From: Ornithomonoglobus_A sp045532455
Lineage (GTDB): Bacteria > Bacillota > Clostridia > UBA1381
Assembly (NCBI GenBank): GCA_045532455.1
Contig: JAZSFX010000031.1
Location: 1-56,788 of the forward strand
Length of the DNA: 56,788 nucleotides
Direction of reading: 5' to 3'
The notes beneath the pieces were generated by a model that was not told where the DNA came from, searched no databases, and saw only the letters and a program-made list of their open reading frames with translations. A program made the position numbers and the translations under genes. Below are positions 34,259 through 43,494 of the stretch, in pieces. How positions within the stretch are numbered: the stretch's first letter is position 1; every line of letters begins with the position of its first letter.

Positions 34259-34849
34259 TTATATCATCAGTATAGCCAGAGCTTTTTTTATAATTTCCTC
34301 AGTTACGAGACCGTCTTCGACCTCTGCAACTGCTTTTTTTGCCATTTCGCCACTGTAGCCTAATACTATCAAAGCGCTTATTGCCTCGCTCTTTGAATTA
34401 TCGTCGGTGACGCCCACAGACACGTCAATATCAATATCCAAATCTGCCTTTTTGAGCTTGTCCTTTAATTCGAGAATAACTCTCTGTGCCATTTTAGGAC
34501 CGACACCCGAAGCCTTTGTGATGGTTTTAGTGTCATTTGTTATAACCGCAACTGCAAACTTTTCCGGAGTAGTAACCGATAGGATAGAAAGTGCAACCTT
34601 AGGGCCTACACCCGAAACAGAAATAAGTCTTGTAAACATTTCCTTTTCCTCAACAGTGGTAAAACCGTAAAGCTCCATTGCATCTTCGCGTACATTAAGG
34701 TGAGTATACATTGTTACACTGCTCCCGACAGTGCCAATGGAGTTAAGGCTCGAAAGTGAGGTGTATATAAGATATCCAACACCGTGCGAGTCTATAACAA
34801 CAAAGTTATTATCTTTCTTTTCTAAAATTCCTTTTATATAGTAATACAC
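34259..34849 (-). CDS. ruvA: Holliday junction DNA helicase subunit RuvA
   Basis: A 196-residue RuvA: OB domain (VYYYIKGILEKKDNNFVV, HGVGYLIY, THLNVREDAMELYGF), two helix-hairpin-helix motifs (LISVSGVGPKVALSIL and ITKASGVGPKMAQRVILELK), and the C-terminal domain that contacts RuvB (ISALIVLGYSGEMAKKAV). It binds four-way junctions. I choose the GTG at 34849, 7 nt after AAGGAG; this gives the family N-terminus. No ruvC is seen, as in other Firmicutes, which use recU. Confidence 0.95.
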   Translation of the reverse strand: MYYYIKGILEKKDNNFVVIDSHGVGYLIYTSLSSLNSIGTVGSSVTMYTHLNVREDAMELYGFTTVEEKEMFTRLISVSGVGPKVALSILSVTTPEKFAVAVITNDTKTITKASGVGPKMAQRVILELKDKLKKADLDIDIDVSVGVTDDNSKSEAISALIVLGYSGEMAKKAVAEVEDGLVTEEIIKKALAILMI

Positions 34850-34891
34850 AAAGCTTCTCCTTAAAGATTTTTCAAAAATTCTCCTACCTAC

Positions 34892-34920
34892 ATAATACAA
34901 TATTTGAGGAAAAATGTCAA
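34892..34920 (-). promoter_or_regulatory. Promoter of the ruvA-ruvB-amidase operon
   Basis: On the minus strand TTGACA (34915-34920) and TATTAT (34892-34897) with 17-nt spacing. No LexA box (CGAACATATGTTCG type) is visible next to it. Confidence 0.72.
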
Positions 34921-34987
34921 GATATTCGGCACATTACAATATATTTACAAAAAAACCAAAAGTTTATGAACAATCTGTTTTTGATAT

Positions 34988-35091
34988 AAAAAAAGCATAT
35001 AGAACAGTCTGTATTAATTCTATTGCTCAAACAATAAATCCTACGGATTTAAAACTCGCAATATTGAATTAACACAGACCGCCCTCTATGC
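34988..35091 (-). terminator. Very long branched hairpin ending the malQ transcript
   Basis: On the minus strand, starting 10 nt after malQ, GCATAGAGGGCGGTCTGTGT plus TAATTC pairs with GAATTAATACAGACTGTTCT plus ATATGC, giving an outer stem of about 25 bp with few mismatches. Inside, TATTGC/GCAATA extends it and AATCC-TAC-GGATT forms a tip. A run of seven T follows. So it can act as a terminator, but the stem is far longer than needed. Confidence 0.65.
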
Positions 35092-35101
35092 AGTGTATTT
35101 A

Positions 35102-36601
35102 TTACTTTATTACAACACTTTCACGGGTTCTACTGTATGTTTGTGTAATATCTGCAATCTTTTTTACAAGGTCATCACTCAGTGCGCCTTTTTTCATACG
35201 CCATCTCCAATTAGTACCCATTGTTGACGGAAAATTCATTCTCGCCTCAACACCAAGCTCCAGATAATCCTGCATTTGAATAATTACCGTATCACCCACA
35301 CTTGCAAAGGCGGTTTTTATCATTGCCCACACAAACTCCGTTTTGTCGGCATTTTCGGCATTTATATATTTTTTGCAAAAGTCAACTGCTTTTTTGTTGG
35401 CCTCATCAAGCCAGCCGAGAGCGGTGTTGTTATCGTGAGTGCCTATGTATACAACGCAGTTTTTTTCGTGGTTGTGGGGGAGGTATATATTATCGTCCGA
35501 ATCAAATGCAAACTCAAGAACACGCATACCAGGAAAAGCGCACTCCTCGAGCATTGCAGTTACTTCGGGAGTTAAAAAGCCTAAGTCCTCTGCAATAAGA
35601 GGGAGTTTTCCCATCTTTGTTTCTATAAACTTAAAAAAGTCCGCGCCGGGCCCTTTTTTCCATTCACCTACTGTTGCATCGGTGTTACCATAGGGGATAG
35701 TGTAGTAGCTTTCGAAACCTCTGAAATGGTCTATTCTTACAATATCGTAAAGGGTTGTAGAAACCCTAAGACGCTCTATCCACCAATTATAATCCGTCTC
35801 ACCATGTCTTTCCCAATTATACAGTGGATTTCCCCAAAGCTGACCGCTATCGGAAAAAATATCAGGCGGACACCCTGCAACTGCATTGGGTACAAGATTT
35901 TCGTCTAAATCAAACAAGTCGCCATACACCCAAACGTCAGCACTGTCAATGGCAACGTATATTGGTATATCTCCTATTATTTTTATGCCCCTTTCGTTTG
36001 CGTAAGCTTTGAGATTTTGCCACTGTTCAAAAAACTTGAACTGTAAAAACTCCCAGAACTCAACGTCTTTTTGGTGCTCTGTTTTAAAAAGCCAGAGGGC
36101 GTGAGGGTCGCGCATTTTAAGAGCATTGTCCCATTCAAGCCAGCATTTTCCATCGTTGGCATACTTTATACTCATAAAGAGTGCATAGTTCGAAATCCAT
36201 ATCTCATTTTCACGTAAAAATTCCTCAAAGGCGGTTAAATCCGTTTCTAAAAAGCGCTCGTATGCTTTTTTTAAGATGTCAAAACGGTAGTAATATATAT
36301 TTGAATAGTCCACCTCATCTTTACCAAAATCCCACTGTACAGAATTAATTTCCTCCTGCTTTAAAAGACCCTCCTCGCACAGAATATCGAGGTCGATAAA
36401 ATAGGGGTTTCCGGCGTGAGTGGAAAAAGACTGATACGGTGAGTCGCCATAGCTTGTCGGCGAAAGGGGAAGTATCTGCCAATAAACCTGCTTTGCCTCA
36501 ACCAAAAAATCTACAAAATTGTATGCCTCCTTGCCCATTGTGCCTATACCGTAGTTTGAGGGCAGGGAAGATATATGCATTAAAATACCACTTGCTCGCA
36601 T
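35102..36601 (-). CDS. malQ: 4-alpha-glucanotransferase (amylomaltase)
   Basis: A 499-residue GH77 enzyme that transfers alpha-1,4-glucan segments during maltodextrin or glycogen use. N-terminal GILMHISSLPSNYGIGTMG; catalytic residues D291 (VRIDHFRGFE), E338 (IAEDLGFL) and D390 (GTHDNNT); family motif SPYQSFSTHAGNPYFIDL. Full length. It is the last gene of the yloU-fakA-recG-HAD-malQ string on the minus strand, 5 nt after the HAD gene, and ends at the long hairpin. Confidence 0.96.
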   Translation of the reverse strand: MRASGILMHISSLPSNYGIGTMGKEAYNFVDFLVEAKQVYWQILPLSPTSYGDSPYQSFSTHAGNPYFIDLDILCEEGLLKQEEINSVQWDFGKDEVDYSNIYYYRFDILKKAYERFLETDLTAFEEFLRENEIWISNYALFMSIKYANDGKCWLEWDNALKMRDPHALWLFKTEHQKDVEFWEFLQFKFFEQWQNLKAYANERGIKIIGDIPIYVAIDSADVWVYGDLFDLDENLVPNAVAGCPPDIFSDSGQLWGNPLYNWERHGETDYNWWIERLRVSTTLYDIVRIDHFRGFESYYTIPYGNTDATVGEWKKGPGADFFKFIETKMGKLPLIAEDLGFLTPEVTAMLEECAFPGMRVLEFAFDSDDNIYLPHNHEKNCVVYIGTHDNNTALGWLDEANKKAVDFCKKYINAENADKTEFVWAMIKTAFASVGDTVIIQMQDYLELGVEARMNFPSTMGTNWRWRMKKGALSDDLVKKIADITQTYSRTRESVVIK

Positions 36602-36606
36602 CAGAA

Positions 36607-37263
36607 TTAATCTCCGTTTACTATATTTATAATCTCAGACGGGTTGTCTATAATAAAATCTGCGCCTGCCTCGCTGAGCTCATCATAATCGCGAAATCCC
36701 CACAATACTCCGCAAGAGAGCATTTTTGCATTTTTCGCAGTTAAAATATCAACGTTTGTATCTCCTATAAAAAGACACTCCTTGGGTAAAACCTGTAGTT
36801 TGTCAGCTATTTCGATAGCAGTGTCGGGGGCGGGCTTTTTGTTTTGTCCGTCTTTTAAGCCTGTAACAAAAGCAAACGTATCACCAAAAAGCTCTTGTAC
36901 AATATCACTTACAACATTGTGAGGCTTATTTGAACATACTGCAAGAAGAATGTTTTTTGCTTTTAAGCTTTCCAAAAGCTCGTCAATACCATCGAATGCG
37001 GTAGTTTTTCCAAGTGGGTCTGCCTCGTATGCCCTGTCGTATATAGTTCTTGTTTTTTCGAACATTTCTGGGGTATCTGCATTGTGATATTGGAGTATAC
37101 GGTGAATAAGTGTATTTCTTCCATCACCCACAAGAAATTTGTATTTCTCCTCATCTATTGGACCAAGACCAACCGCATTAAGAGCAAAATTGCAAAAATA
37201 CGCAATAGTGCCCAATGAATCTGCAAGAGTTCCGTCCAGGTCGAATATGCATAGTTTTATCAT
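36607..37263 (-). CDS. HAD-superfamily phosphatase, phosphoglycolate-phosphatase-like
   Basis: A 218-residue HAD hydrolase: nucleophile motif FDLDGTLADS (D8, D10), motif II LLAVCSNKP, motif III lysine near KKPAPD, and FIGDTNVDILTA for the last acidic pair. The helical cap between motifs I and II is the type seen in Gph and PGMB enzymes. It dephosphorylates a small phosphometabolite; which one cannot be told from sequence. It sits between recG and malQ with 18- and 5-nt gaps. Confidence 0.9.
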   Translation of the reverse strand: MIKLCIFDLDGTLADSLGTIAYFCNFALNAVGLGPIDEEKYKFLVGDGRNTLIHRILQYHNADTPEMFEKTRTIYDRAYEADPLGKTTAFDGIDELLESLKAKNILLAVCSNKPHNVVSDIVQELFGDTFAFVTGLKDGQNKKPAPDTAIEIADKLQVLPKECLFIGDTNVDILTAKNAKMLSCGVLWGFRDYDELSEAGADFIIDNPSEIINIVNGD

Positions 37264-37281
37264 AATTGTTTTCTCCTTTTA

Positions 37282-39312
37282 CTAATTCATTGCAATATTT
37301 GCACTCAGTACTTTGTTGCACTTTGCTTTTAGCAATCTATACTTATCTTTCGAAAGATACGCATCCTCTGCCATTATATCGGCGGCGGCTTGTTGTGCAA
37401 GCTTTAAAATATCTCTGTCATCAAATAAATTTGCAATTCTCATTTCGGGCAATCCGTGCTGACGTGTACCAAAAAAGTCGCCCGGACCCCTGAGCTTTAA
37501 ATCCTGCTCACTAATATAAAAACCGTCATTTGATATTGTCATTGTTTCCATTCGCTTTTTTGCAACGTCGCCAAGCCCCTGGTTAAACAATATACAATAC
37601 GATTGTGTATTTCCTCTGCCTACACGACCTCTTAACTGATGCAGCTGCGAAAGCCCGAATCTCTCGGCATTTTCTATAATCATAAGACTCGCATTGGGGA
37701 CATTAACACCGACCTCAATTACAGTTGTAGATACAAGAATATGTGTTTTGCCCTCCATAAAGCTGTTCATAACGAGGTCTTTTTCCTTTTGCTTCATTTT
37801 TCCGTGAACAACGCCAATGTTCAGATTACGGAATGCTTTGGAAAGCTTTTCACCAAGGTCCACTGCATTTTGCAAATCGCTTTTTTCGGTTTCTTCAACA
37901 AGGGGACACACAATATATACCTGTGCACCCTCTTTCACAGTTTTTTCGATAAATGTATATATACGTCTTCGCATAGACTCGTCAACAGCATATGTTTTAA
38001 CACTCTTTCTGCCGGGCGGAAGCTCGTCTATAACGCTTACGTCAAGGTCCCCGTAAAGAATAAGGGCAAGAGTGCGCGGTATCGGGGTTGCGGACATAAG
38101 GAGCATGTGTGGGTTTTTGCCCTTGGAAGCAAGCTTTGCGCGTTGCTCAACACCAAAGCGGTGTTGCTCATCTGCTACAACAAGACCGAGATTTTTAAAA
38201 ATCACATTATCCTGAATGAGTGCGTGTGTTCCCACAATAACTTTAGCGTCCCCGTCTTCTATCTTTTTAAGGGCGGCGTGTTTTTCGCTTGCTTTCATTG
38301 TGCCCGAAAGCTTTACAATTTCTATATCCATACCCTTAAAGAAATTACTGAGCGTATCAAAATGCTGCGAGGCGAGAATATCGGTAGGCACCATCATAGC
38401 AGCCTGAGCACCGTTTCTTACGCAAAGATAAATAGCGGCGGCGGCAACTGCGGTTTTACCGCTTCCCACATCGCCCTGAACAAGTCTGTTCATAGCTTTG
38501 CCGCTTTTTACGTCTGCGGCAATTTCGTTTAACGTACGTTTTTGCGCGTTGGTCAGTTCAAAGGGCAGTGTATCGGTAAAATTACGAATAAGTCCCACAT
38601 TCGAAAAAACAATACCGTCTTTAAGGATATTTTCTGCCTTATGATTATACAGAGCTAGTTGCAGTATAAGCAACTCCTCAAACACAAAACGCTCACGCGC
38701 AGTGTTGTAGCTGTTAAAATCCTCGGGGAAGTGAATGTTCTTCATAGCATAGTTTATCTCTGCTATTTTGTACTTTTCACGCAAATCCCGGGGGATATAT
38801 TCATCTATTTTACCTCTTGCCTCGAGCGCCTTTTCCATAGTTGCTTGAACTATCTTTTGCGTAAGATTTCCTGTGAGGGGATAGATGGGTATAATTTTAC
38901 CTGTAAAATGTGTCTGGTCTGTTTTTTCGAATATTGGATTTAATATTTCCTTTTTACCGAGTCTTGTTGCAATTTTACCATAGAGGATATATTTTTCTCC
39001 AGGTACAAGCTTATCACTTAAAAATCTGTTATTGTACCACAGTGCAGTTATTGAACCTGTTTCGTCGTGTGCAATCATAGTGGAAATAAGCATATTTTTT
39101 CGGACATATCTGTCTTGAACAGGCGAAAAAACAGTGATACATAAGCACACTGTTTCTCCATCTACACATTCATTAATTTTTTTTATGACAGTTCTGTCCT
39201 CGTGGGCACGGGGAAAGAGATATAATAAATCGTCAACCGTATATATGCCTTTTTTGTTAAAAAGCTCGGCTCTCTTTTCGCCCACACCCTTTAAATATTT
39301 TATATCCATCAT
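37282..39312 (-). CDS. recG: ATP-dependent DNA helicase RecG
   Basis: A 676-residue superfamily-2 helicase that regresses stalled forks and branches. N-terminal wedge OB domain (DIKYLKGVGEKRAELFNKKG, YNNRFL), Walker A LVQGDVGSGKTAVAAAA, DEQH box (VVADEQHRFGVEQR), MSATPIPRTLAL, and the C-terminal QLHQLRGRVGRG motif VI. The start ATG overlaps the fakA stop, so it is coupled to fakA. Confidence 0.97.
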   Translation of the reverse strand: MMDIKYLKGVGEKRAELFNKKGIYTVDDLLYLFPRAHEDRTVIKKINECVDGETVCLCITVFSPVQDRYVRKNMLISTMIAHDETGSITALWYNNRFLSDKLVPGEKYILYGKIATRLGKKEILNPIFEKTDQTHFTGKIIPIYPLTGNLTQKIVQATMEKALEARGKIDEYIPRDLREKYKIAEINYAMKNIHFPEDFNSYNTARERFVFEELLILQLALYNHKAENILKDGIVFSNVGLIRNFTDTLPFELTNAQKRTLNEIAADVKSGKAMNRLVQGDVGSGKTAVAAAAIYLCVRNGAQAAMMVPTDILASQHFDTLSNFFKGMDIEIVKLSGTMKASEKHAALKKIEDGDAKVIVGTHALIQDNVIFKNLGLVVADEQHRFGVEQRAKLASKGKNPHMLLMSATPIPRTLALILYGDLDVSVIDELPPGRKSVKTYAVDESMRRRIYTFIEKTVKEGAQVYIVCPLVEETEKSDLQNAVDLGEKLSKAFRNLNIGVVHGKMKQKEKDLVMNSFMEGKTHILVSTTVIEVGVNVPNASLMIIENAERFGLSQLHQLRGRVGRGNTQSYCILFNQGLGDVAKKRMETMTISNDGFYISEQDLKLRGPGDFFGTRQHGLPEMRIANLFDDRDILKLAQQAAADIMAEDAYLSKDKYRLLKAKCNKVLSANIAMN

Positions 39313-41012
39313 TCTATTCCTATGATATAATAATAAACGTTCTGACCTCCGTTTTTGAGCATAACCTCTATTTCGTCATCCTCGTATTTTTCTTCGAGGT
39401 GCTTGGCTAATTCCTCAGCCTTTGATTTTTTTATGTCTTTACCGTAATATACGGTTATTATTTCGGTATCGTCATTTACCATAGTATCGACTAAATCCTG
39501 GGCAACTTTTTCTGCATTCTTTCCTACAATGGAGATATCCGAGCCTTTAATACCCAATATATCGTCTTTATGGATTTCGAGGTCGTCTATCTCGGTATCT
39601 CTTACCGCATAGGTTATCTGTGCCGCCATAACGCGAGTCATAGCCTTGTTCATAGCCTTTTCGTTATCCTCGGCAGATTTTTGCGGATTAAATGCAATCA
39701 TAGCAGTTATACACTGAGGCAGATTAACAGTAGGAATTACTATAACCTTTTTGTCATCAATAAGCTCATCAACCTGTTGTGCTGCCATAATGATATTTTT
39801 GTTATTGGGGAACACAAAAACAGTCTTTGCCTTTATGCGTTTTACTGCCTTTAAGATATCATCGGTTGACGGATTCATTGTCTGCCCGCCCTCAATGATT
39901 TTATCTGTCCCCAAATCCTTTAAAATTGTACTAAAGCCTTTACCACACGAAACTGATGCAAAACCGTATTCTTTCAGCTCTTTAGGTTCTTTTGTTTCTT
40001 TAGGCTCTTTTGGTGTCTTTGTCTTTTTCTTGGAGTCTTTAACCTCTACTTTTGCGGCTTTTGGTGGTAGCTTATCCTCAATAATGGATTTGTGCTGATG
40101 CTTCATATTATCTATTTTAAGATTAATCATTTCGCCAAGCTTTATAGCTTCTTCTAATACAAATCCGGGATTATTGGTGTGGATATGTACCTTCACCACA
40201 TCCTCGTCATCTATTACAAGCATACAATCGCCCTTTGGAGAAATCGCATTGCGGAAGTCTTCAACGTCGGTACCACTCTTGTATTTTTCTATAATAAACT
40301 CTGTACAATATTTAAACTTTATTTCCTCTGTTTCTACAGAAGCAGGGGCTTGTGTAACAACACTTACACTTGCTTCACCGTCGTTTTTGGCTATAATTTC
40401 ACCGTTTTTGAGGAAGTAAAGAGCACCCTCCAGAACATATATCCAACCCTGACCGCCGGCATCTACAACACCTGCTTTTTTAAGTGTCGGCAAAAGCTCG
40501 GGAGTGTGTGCAAGTGCTTTTGAGCCTCTTGACACTGCACCGTCAAAAACAGATAAAATATCATCGCACTCACGTGCAGTCATCTGTGCGCCTGTTGCAG
40601 CCTCGCGCGCTACGGTAAGGATTGTTCCCTCGGTGGGCTTCATTACCGCCTTATACGCAGCCTCCGAGCCGGCAATAAGCGCGTCGGCTATCTCGGCAGC
40701 GTTGCAGTCAGCCTTGCCTTTTAAATTCTTAGAAATACCCCTGAAGAATTGCGAAAGAATAACACCCGAGTTTCCTCTTGCACCACGTAGTGTAGAAAAT
40801 GCCATAACATCAGCGGTTTTTGTTAAAGAAACATCAGTTTTTGTTTGCAATTCGGCGGACATTGCTGCCATTGTAAGCGACATATTTGTTCCTGTATCGC
40901 CATCGGGTACGGGGAAGACGTTTAATTCGTCAACTCTTGTCTTATTATTGTATAAGTTATTTGCGCCCGATATTATCATCTGCGCAAAATCCAGTCCGTT
41001 TAATCTGTTCAT
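39309..41012 (-). CDS. fakA: Fatty acid kinase catalytic subunit, DAK2 family (FakA/YloV)
   Basis: A 567-residue protein. N-terminal DAK2 ATP-binding domain (LNVFPVPDGDTGTNMSLTM, RGARGNSGVILSQFFRG, TEGTILTVARE), a middle domain (FKYCTEFIIEK, GDCMLVIDDEDVVKVHIHTN), a Lys/Glu/Pro-rich linker around residue 320 (KDSKKKTKTPKEPKETKEPK), and a C-terminal FakA domain (VFVFPNNKNIIMAAQQ). It phosphorylates fatty acids presented by a FakB partner, which is not in this window. Overlaps both yloU and recG by a few bases. Confidence 0.93.
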   Translation of the reverse strand: MNRLNGLDFAQMIISGANNLYNNKTRVDELNVFPVPDGDTGTNMSLTMAAMSAELQTKTDVSLTKTADVMAFSTLRGARGNSGVILSQFFRGISKNLKGKADCNAAEIADALIAGSEAAYKAVMKPTEGTILTVAREAATGAQMTARECDDILSVFDGAVSRGSKALAHTPELLPTLKKAGVVDAGGQGWIYVLEGALYFLKNGEIIAKNDGEASVSVVTQAPASVETEEIKFKYCTEFIIEKYKSGTDVEDFRNAISPKGDCMLVIDDEDVVKVHIHTNNPGFVLEEAIKLGEMINLKIDNMKHQHKSIIEDKLPPKAAKVEVKDSKKKTKTPKEPKETKEPKELKEYGFASVSCGKGFSTILKDLGTDKIIEGGQTMNPSTDDILKAVKRIKAKTVFVFPNNKNIIMAAQQVDELIDDKKVIVIPTVNLPQCITAMIAFNPQKSAEDNEKAMNKAMTRVMAAQITYAVRDTEIDDLEIHKDDILGIKGSDISIVGKNAEKVAQDLVDTMVNDDTEIITVYYGKDIKKSKAEELAKHLEEKYEDDEIEVMLKNGGQNVYYYIIGIE

Positions 41013-41374
41013 TAGTCCACCCTTACGCCTTCCACTTTGACATCTGCTCTTGTAACCTTTAAGCCTACAGCCTGTTCAATAGTATAGCGTACACGATTTA
41101 CTATGCTTTTGCAGATGGTATTAATATTTACACCATATTCGACAATAATATGCAACTCAACAACAATTCCGCCATCAACAACATTAACATTAATGCCTTT
41201 TGTCATCGTATCGGGCATAAGAAGACTAACAATACCGTCTGTTTTATTTTTAGAAGCCATGCCAACAACTCCGTAGCATCGTGATGCCGCCTCTCCGGCA
41301 ATTTGTGCCACAACAGAGTTTGCAACAGTAACCTCGCCCAAACCTCCATCGGTTTTTAAAATCATTGTTATCAT
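41012..41374 (-). CDS. Asp23/Gls24 family protein (YloU)
   Basis: A 120-residue Asp23/Gls24 (DUF322) protein: GLGEVTVANSVVAQIAGEAA, YGVVGMA, GINVNVVDGGIVVELHIIVEYG, TRADVKVEGVRV. Proteins of this family are linked to cell-envelope stress, and this one nearly always precedes fakA. The stop and the fakA start overlap (TAATG). A consensus promoter lies 60 nt upstream. Confidence 0.93.
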   Translation of the reverse strand: MITMILKTDGGLGEVTVANSVVAQIAGEAASRCYGVVGMASKNKTDGIVSLLMPDTMTKGINVNVVDGGIVVELHIIVEYGVNINTICKSIVNRVRYTIEQAVGLKVTRADVKVEGVRVD

Positions 41375-41433
41375 TCCTTTCGGTATATAGTATATTTAGA
41401 AAATTTTGCTTTTAGTCTTTGTAATTATAATAT

Positions 41434-41462
41434 ATTATAACAAAAAATAGCAGATACGTCAA
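41434..41462 (-). promoter_or_regulatory. Promoter of the yloU-fakA-recG operon
   Basis: On the minus strand TTGACG (41457-41462) and TATAAT (41434-41439) with 17-nt spacing. TAGCAGA and TCTGCTA, an inverted repeat, flank the -35 and could be an operator. Confidence 0.72.
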
Positions 41463-41493
41463 TATATTTCTGCTAAAAAGGCATTCGTTGTTG

Positions 41494-41522
41494 TTGACTT
41501 TTAAATAAATAGTTGATATAAT
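41494..41522 (+). promoter_or_regulatory. Promoter of the M16 peptidase gene
   Basis: TTGACT and TATAAT with 17-nt spacing and extended TGA. It is divergent from the yloU promoter. Confidence 0.78.
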
Positions 41523-41555
41523 TAAACGTGGAAAATGCAAAAGAATGGAGAAATT

Positions 41556-42806
41556 ATGTACGAATATAAAACACTTGGTAACGGAATAAAAATTATTGCT
41601 GAAAAAATCCCGCACCTGAGGTCTGTATCCATAGGCGTGTGGATAGGAAATGGCTCAAGGTATGAGGATAAAAGCATAAATGGAATATCACACTTTATAG
41701 AGCATATGCTTTTTAAGGGGACACAAAAACGCAGTGCAAAGGATATTGCCTACACCATAGACTCGGTAGGCGGAATGATAAACGCTTTTACTGCACGCGA
41801 ATACACCTGTTTTTATACAAAAACACTTGATGCTCATGCAGACTTGGCAATGGACGTAATGTCGGATATGCTTTTTTCGTCGTTGCTTAAAGATGAGGAT
41901 ATTGAACTCGAAAGAAACGTTATATATGAGGAAATTGGTATGTATGAGGACAGCCCCGATGATTTGGTCTTTGACCTTGCATCAGAGGCAGTATGGGGCG
42001 ATACACCGCTTGGCAGAACAGTTCTTGGAACAAAGGAGAGCTTAGCTGACATAAACTCAGGTATAATGCGTGATTATATAACAAGGCACTATACCTCAAA
42101 AAACATTATAATATCTGTTGCGGGAAACTACGACGAAAACTTTTTTGAGCTTGCCGAGAGGTATTTTGGGACACAAAAACTTGCAGATACAGTGCCGCAT
42201 ATGGAAAAGGGTTTTTATGTCCCCCAAAATATAGTTAGAACAAAGGACATAGAACAGGTGCAGATGGTTGCATCGTTTAACGGTATTGATGTATATGACG
42301 AGGCGGTAATACCGCTGCTTGTATTTAATAATGTTTTTGGCAGCGGAATGTCATCAAGACTGTTTCAGAATATCCGCGAAAAATACGGACTTGTGTATTC
42401 AATAGGTGCAGGACACTGTGCATATATAGATTGCGGAACATTTGATATTTCTGCCGCAATGAACGCAGATAATCTTGAGAAAGTCTGTTCGCTTGTGTGT
42501 GATGAGATAAACCGCGTTAAAACAGAAAAAATATCAAAAGATGAGGTAGAAGCCTCTAAAGAACAACTCAAGGGAAGTTACATTCTGAGTGCAGAGAGCA
42601 CAAATGCAAGAATGCAGGGAGCAGGACGCTCGCTGCTGTTGAATAAACCAATATATACACAAGAAGAAATGCTATTTAAAATTGACGCAGTTACAACCGA
42701 TGATGTGGCAAATATAATAGATAGAATTTTTAATAAATCCACATTGTGCCTTACTGCTTTAGGCCCTGTTACATCGGTTGACGGTTTGTTTGATAAATTA
42801 ATATAA
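41556..42806 (+). CDS. M16-family zinc peptidase (processing-peptidase-like, YmxG type)
   Basis: A 416-residue single-unit M16 peptidase. The inverted zinc motif HFIEH (H46, E49, H50 with the start used here) and the downstream Glu in ERNVIYEEIGMYEDSPDD are present; the C-terminal half has the substrate-binding pattern GSGMSSRLFQNIREKYGLVYS. In Firmicutes such proteins (YmxG) follow the pnp/dut region; the substrate is unknown. Start chosen at ATG 41556, 6 nt after GGAG. It has its own promoter and is not in an operon with the following rubredoxin. Confidence 0.92.
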   Translation: MYEYKTLGNGIKIIAEKIPHLRSVSIGVWIGNGSRYEDKSINGISHFIEHMLFKGTQKRSAKDIAYTIDSVGGMINAFTAREYTCFYTKTLDAHADLAMDVMSDMLFSSLLKDEDIELERNVIYEEIGMYEDSPDDLVFDLASEAVWGDTPLGRTVLGTKESLADINSGIMRDYITRHYTSKNIIISVAGNYDENFFELAERYFGTQKLADTVPHMEKGFYVPQNIVRTKDIEQVQMVASFNGIDVYDEAVIPLLVFNNVFGSGMSSRLFQNIREKYGLVYSIGAGHCAYIDCGTFDISAAMNADNLEKVCSLVCDEINRVKTEKISKDEVEASKEQLKGSYILSAESTNARMQGAGRSLLLNKPIYTQEEMLFKIDAVTTDDVANIIDRIFNKSTLCLTALGPVTSVDGLFDKLI

Positions 42807-42946
42807 ATGTGTATTTTTGCACTAAAACAGGAATTTTAAAAGACGGCAGAGTTCTGGATTAAATCTGCTATAGTCGGAAAGAATATCTTGTAACTTATCA
42901 CAGAAGATTCTGTGCGAGAATATAAAAAAGAAAGTGAGGTATTAAC

Positions 42947-43105
42947 GTGAAAAAGTATGTATGCGATGTATGCGGATGGGAGTACGACGAGGCTTTGGGA
43001 CTTCCCGAAAGCGGTATTGAACCGGGTACAAAGTTTGAGGATCTTCCGGATGATTTCGTATGTCTGCTGTGTGGTGTCGGAAAAGACCAGTTCAGCGAAG
43101 CGTAA
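42947..43105 (+). CDS. Rubredoxin
   Basis: A 52-residue rubredoxin (GTG start after GTGAGGT). Iron ligands C6, C9, C39 and C42; the first loop is VCDVCGWEYD, the second CLLCGVGKDQF, where the usual Pro after the third Cys is Leu. The conserved GIEPGTKFEDLPDDFVC is intact. It is an electron carrier for rubrerythrin-type peroxidases or oxidoreductases and sits in the same cluster as reverse rubrerythrin and PerR. The 140 nt upstream show no clear promoter. Confidence 0.95.
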   Translation: MKKYVCDVCGWEYDEALGLPESGIEPGTKFEDLPDDFVCLLCGVGKDQFSEA

Positions 43106-43112
43106 AATAACC

Positions 43113-43147
43113 AAAAAGCACCTTGCCGGTATAGCAAGGTGCTTTTT
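43113..43147 (+). terminator. Terminator after rubredoxin
   Basis: A perfect 14-bp stem AAAAAGCACCTTGC / GCAAGGTGCTTTTT around seven bases. Confidence 0.88.
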
Positions 43148-43196
43148 GTTGTAAAAATACTTATATTTATTCGCATTTTGCTAAAACACATGCAAA

Positions 43197-43221
43197 AAGG
43201 GTTGAGCATTGCTCAACCCTT
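43197..43221 (-). terminator. Terminator of the rubrerythrin remnant
   Basis: A perfect stem AAGGGTTGAGCA / TGCTCAACCCTT, 12 nt past the remnant's stop codon. Its position and GGGTT stem match the terminator of the intact rubrerythrin at 44062, so it was copied with the gene end. Confidence 0.7.
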
Positions 43222-43232
43222 GAGTTTTATTC

Positions 43233-43289
43233 TTATTTAAAATATCTCTTAAGAAGTCCTTCCAAACCTCTACCATGTCGAGCTTCGTC
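43233..43289 (-). pseudogene. Duplicated 3' end of rubrerythrin (remnant)
   Basis: On the minus strand these 57 nt encode DEARHGRGLEGLLKRYFK and a stop, matching the last 17 residues of the intact reverse rubrerythrin (which ends ...LLKRYF). DNA identity over the remnant plus terminator is roughly three quarters, so the copy is old. Upstream of it the similarity stops at once. It shows that the end of the rubrerythrin gene and its terminator exist twice, flanking the SHOCT gene. Confidence 0.8.
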
Positions 43290-43388
43290 ACAGACCTACC
43301 GCATAAATAGGGCATTTGAAGGCTCTGTTTGAGTGATACACAGTATTTTACACAATACTTTAACACTTTGAATATTTTTTGTAAAACA

Positions 43389-43417
43389 TTGACTTTCTAT
43401 AGATTTAGTTGTATAAT
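43389..43417 (+). promoter_or_regulatory. Promoter of the SHOCT-domain gene
   Basis: TTGACT and TATAAT with 17-nt spacing, in the gap between the rubrerythrin remnant and the gene. A small CATATCAAGATATG palindrome lies in the leader. Confidence 0.75.
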
Positions 43418-43494
43418 AAAATCAACAAATGTAACTTTGACGAAATCCTGACACCATATCAAGATATGTTCGGGAATGCGAAAGGAGAATAATT

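Noticed and set aside
37639..38532. Antisense open frame of 297 codons within recG
   Set aside because: Long only because of the complementary frame's codon bias; Cys/His/Phe-rich, no family motif, no ribosome site, and recG is intact opposite it.
43181..43366. 61-codon open frame over the rubrerythrin remnant
   Set aside because: It is in a different frame from the DEARHGRGLEG remnant, and its stretch through the terminator has no family match.
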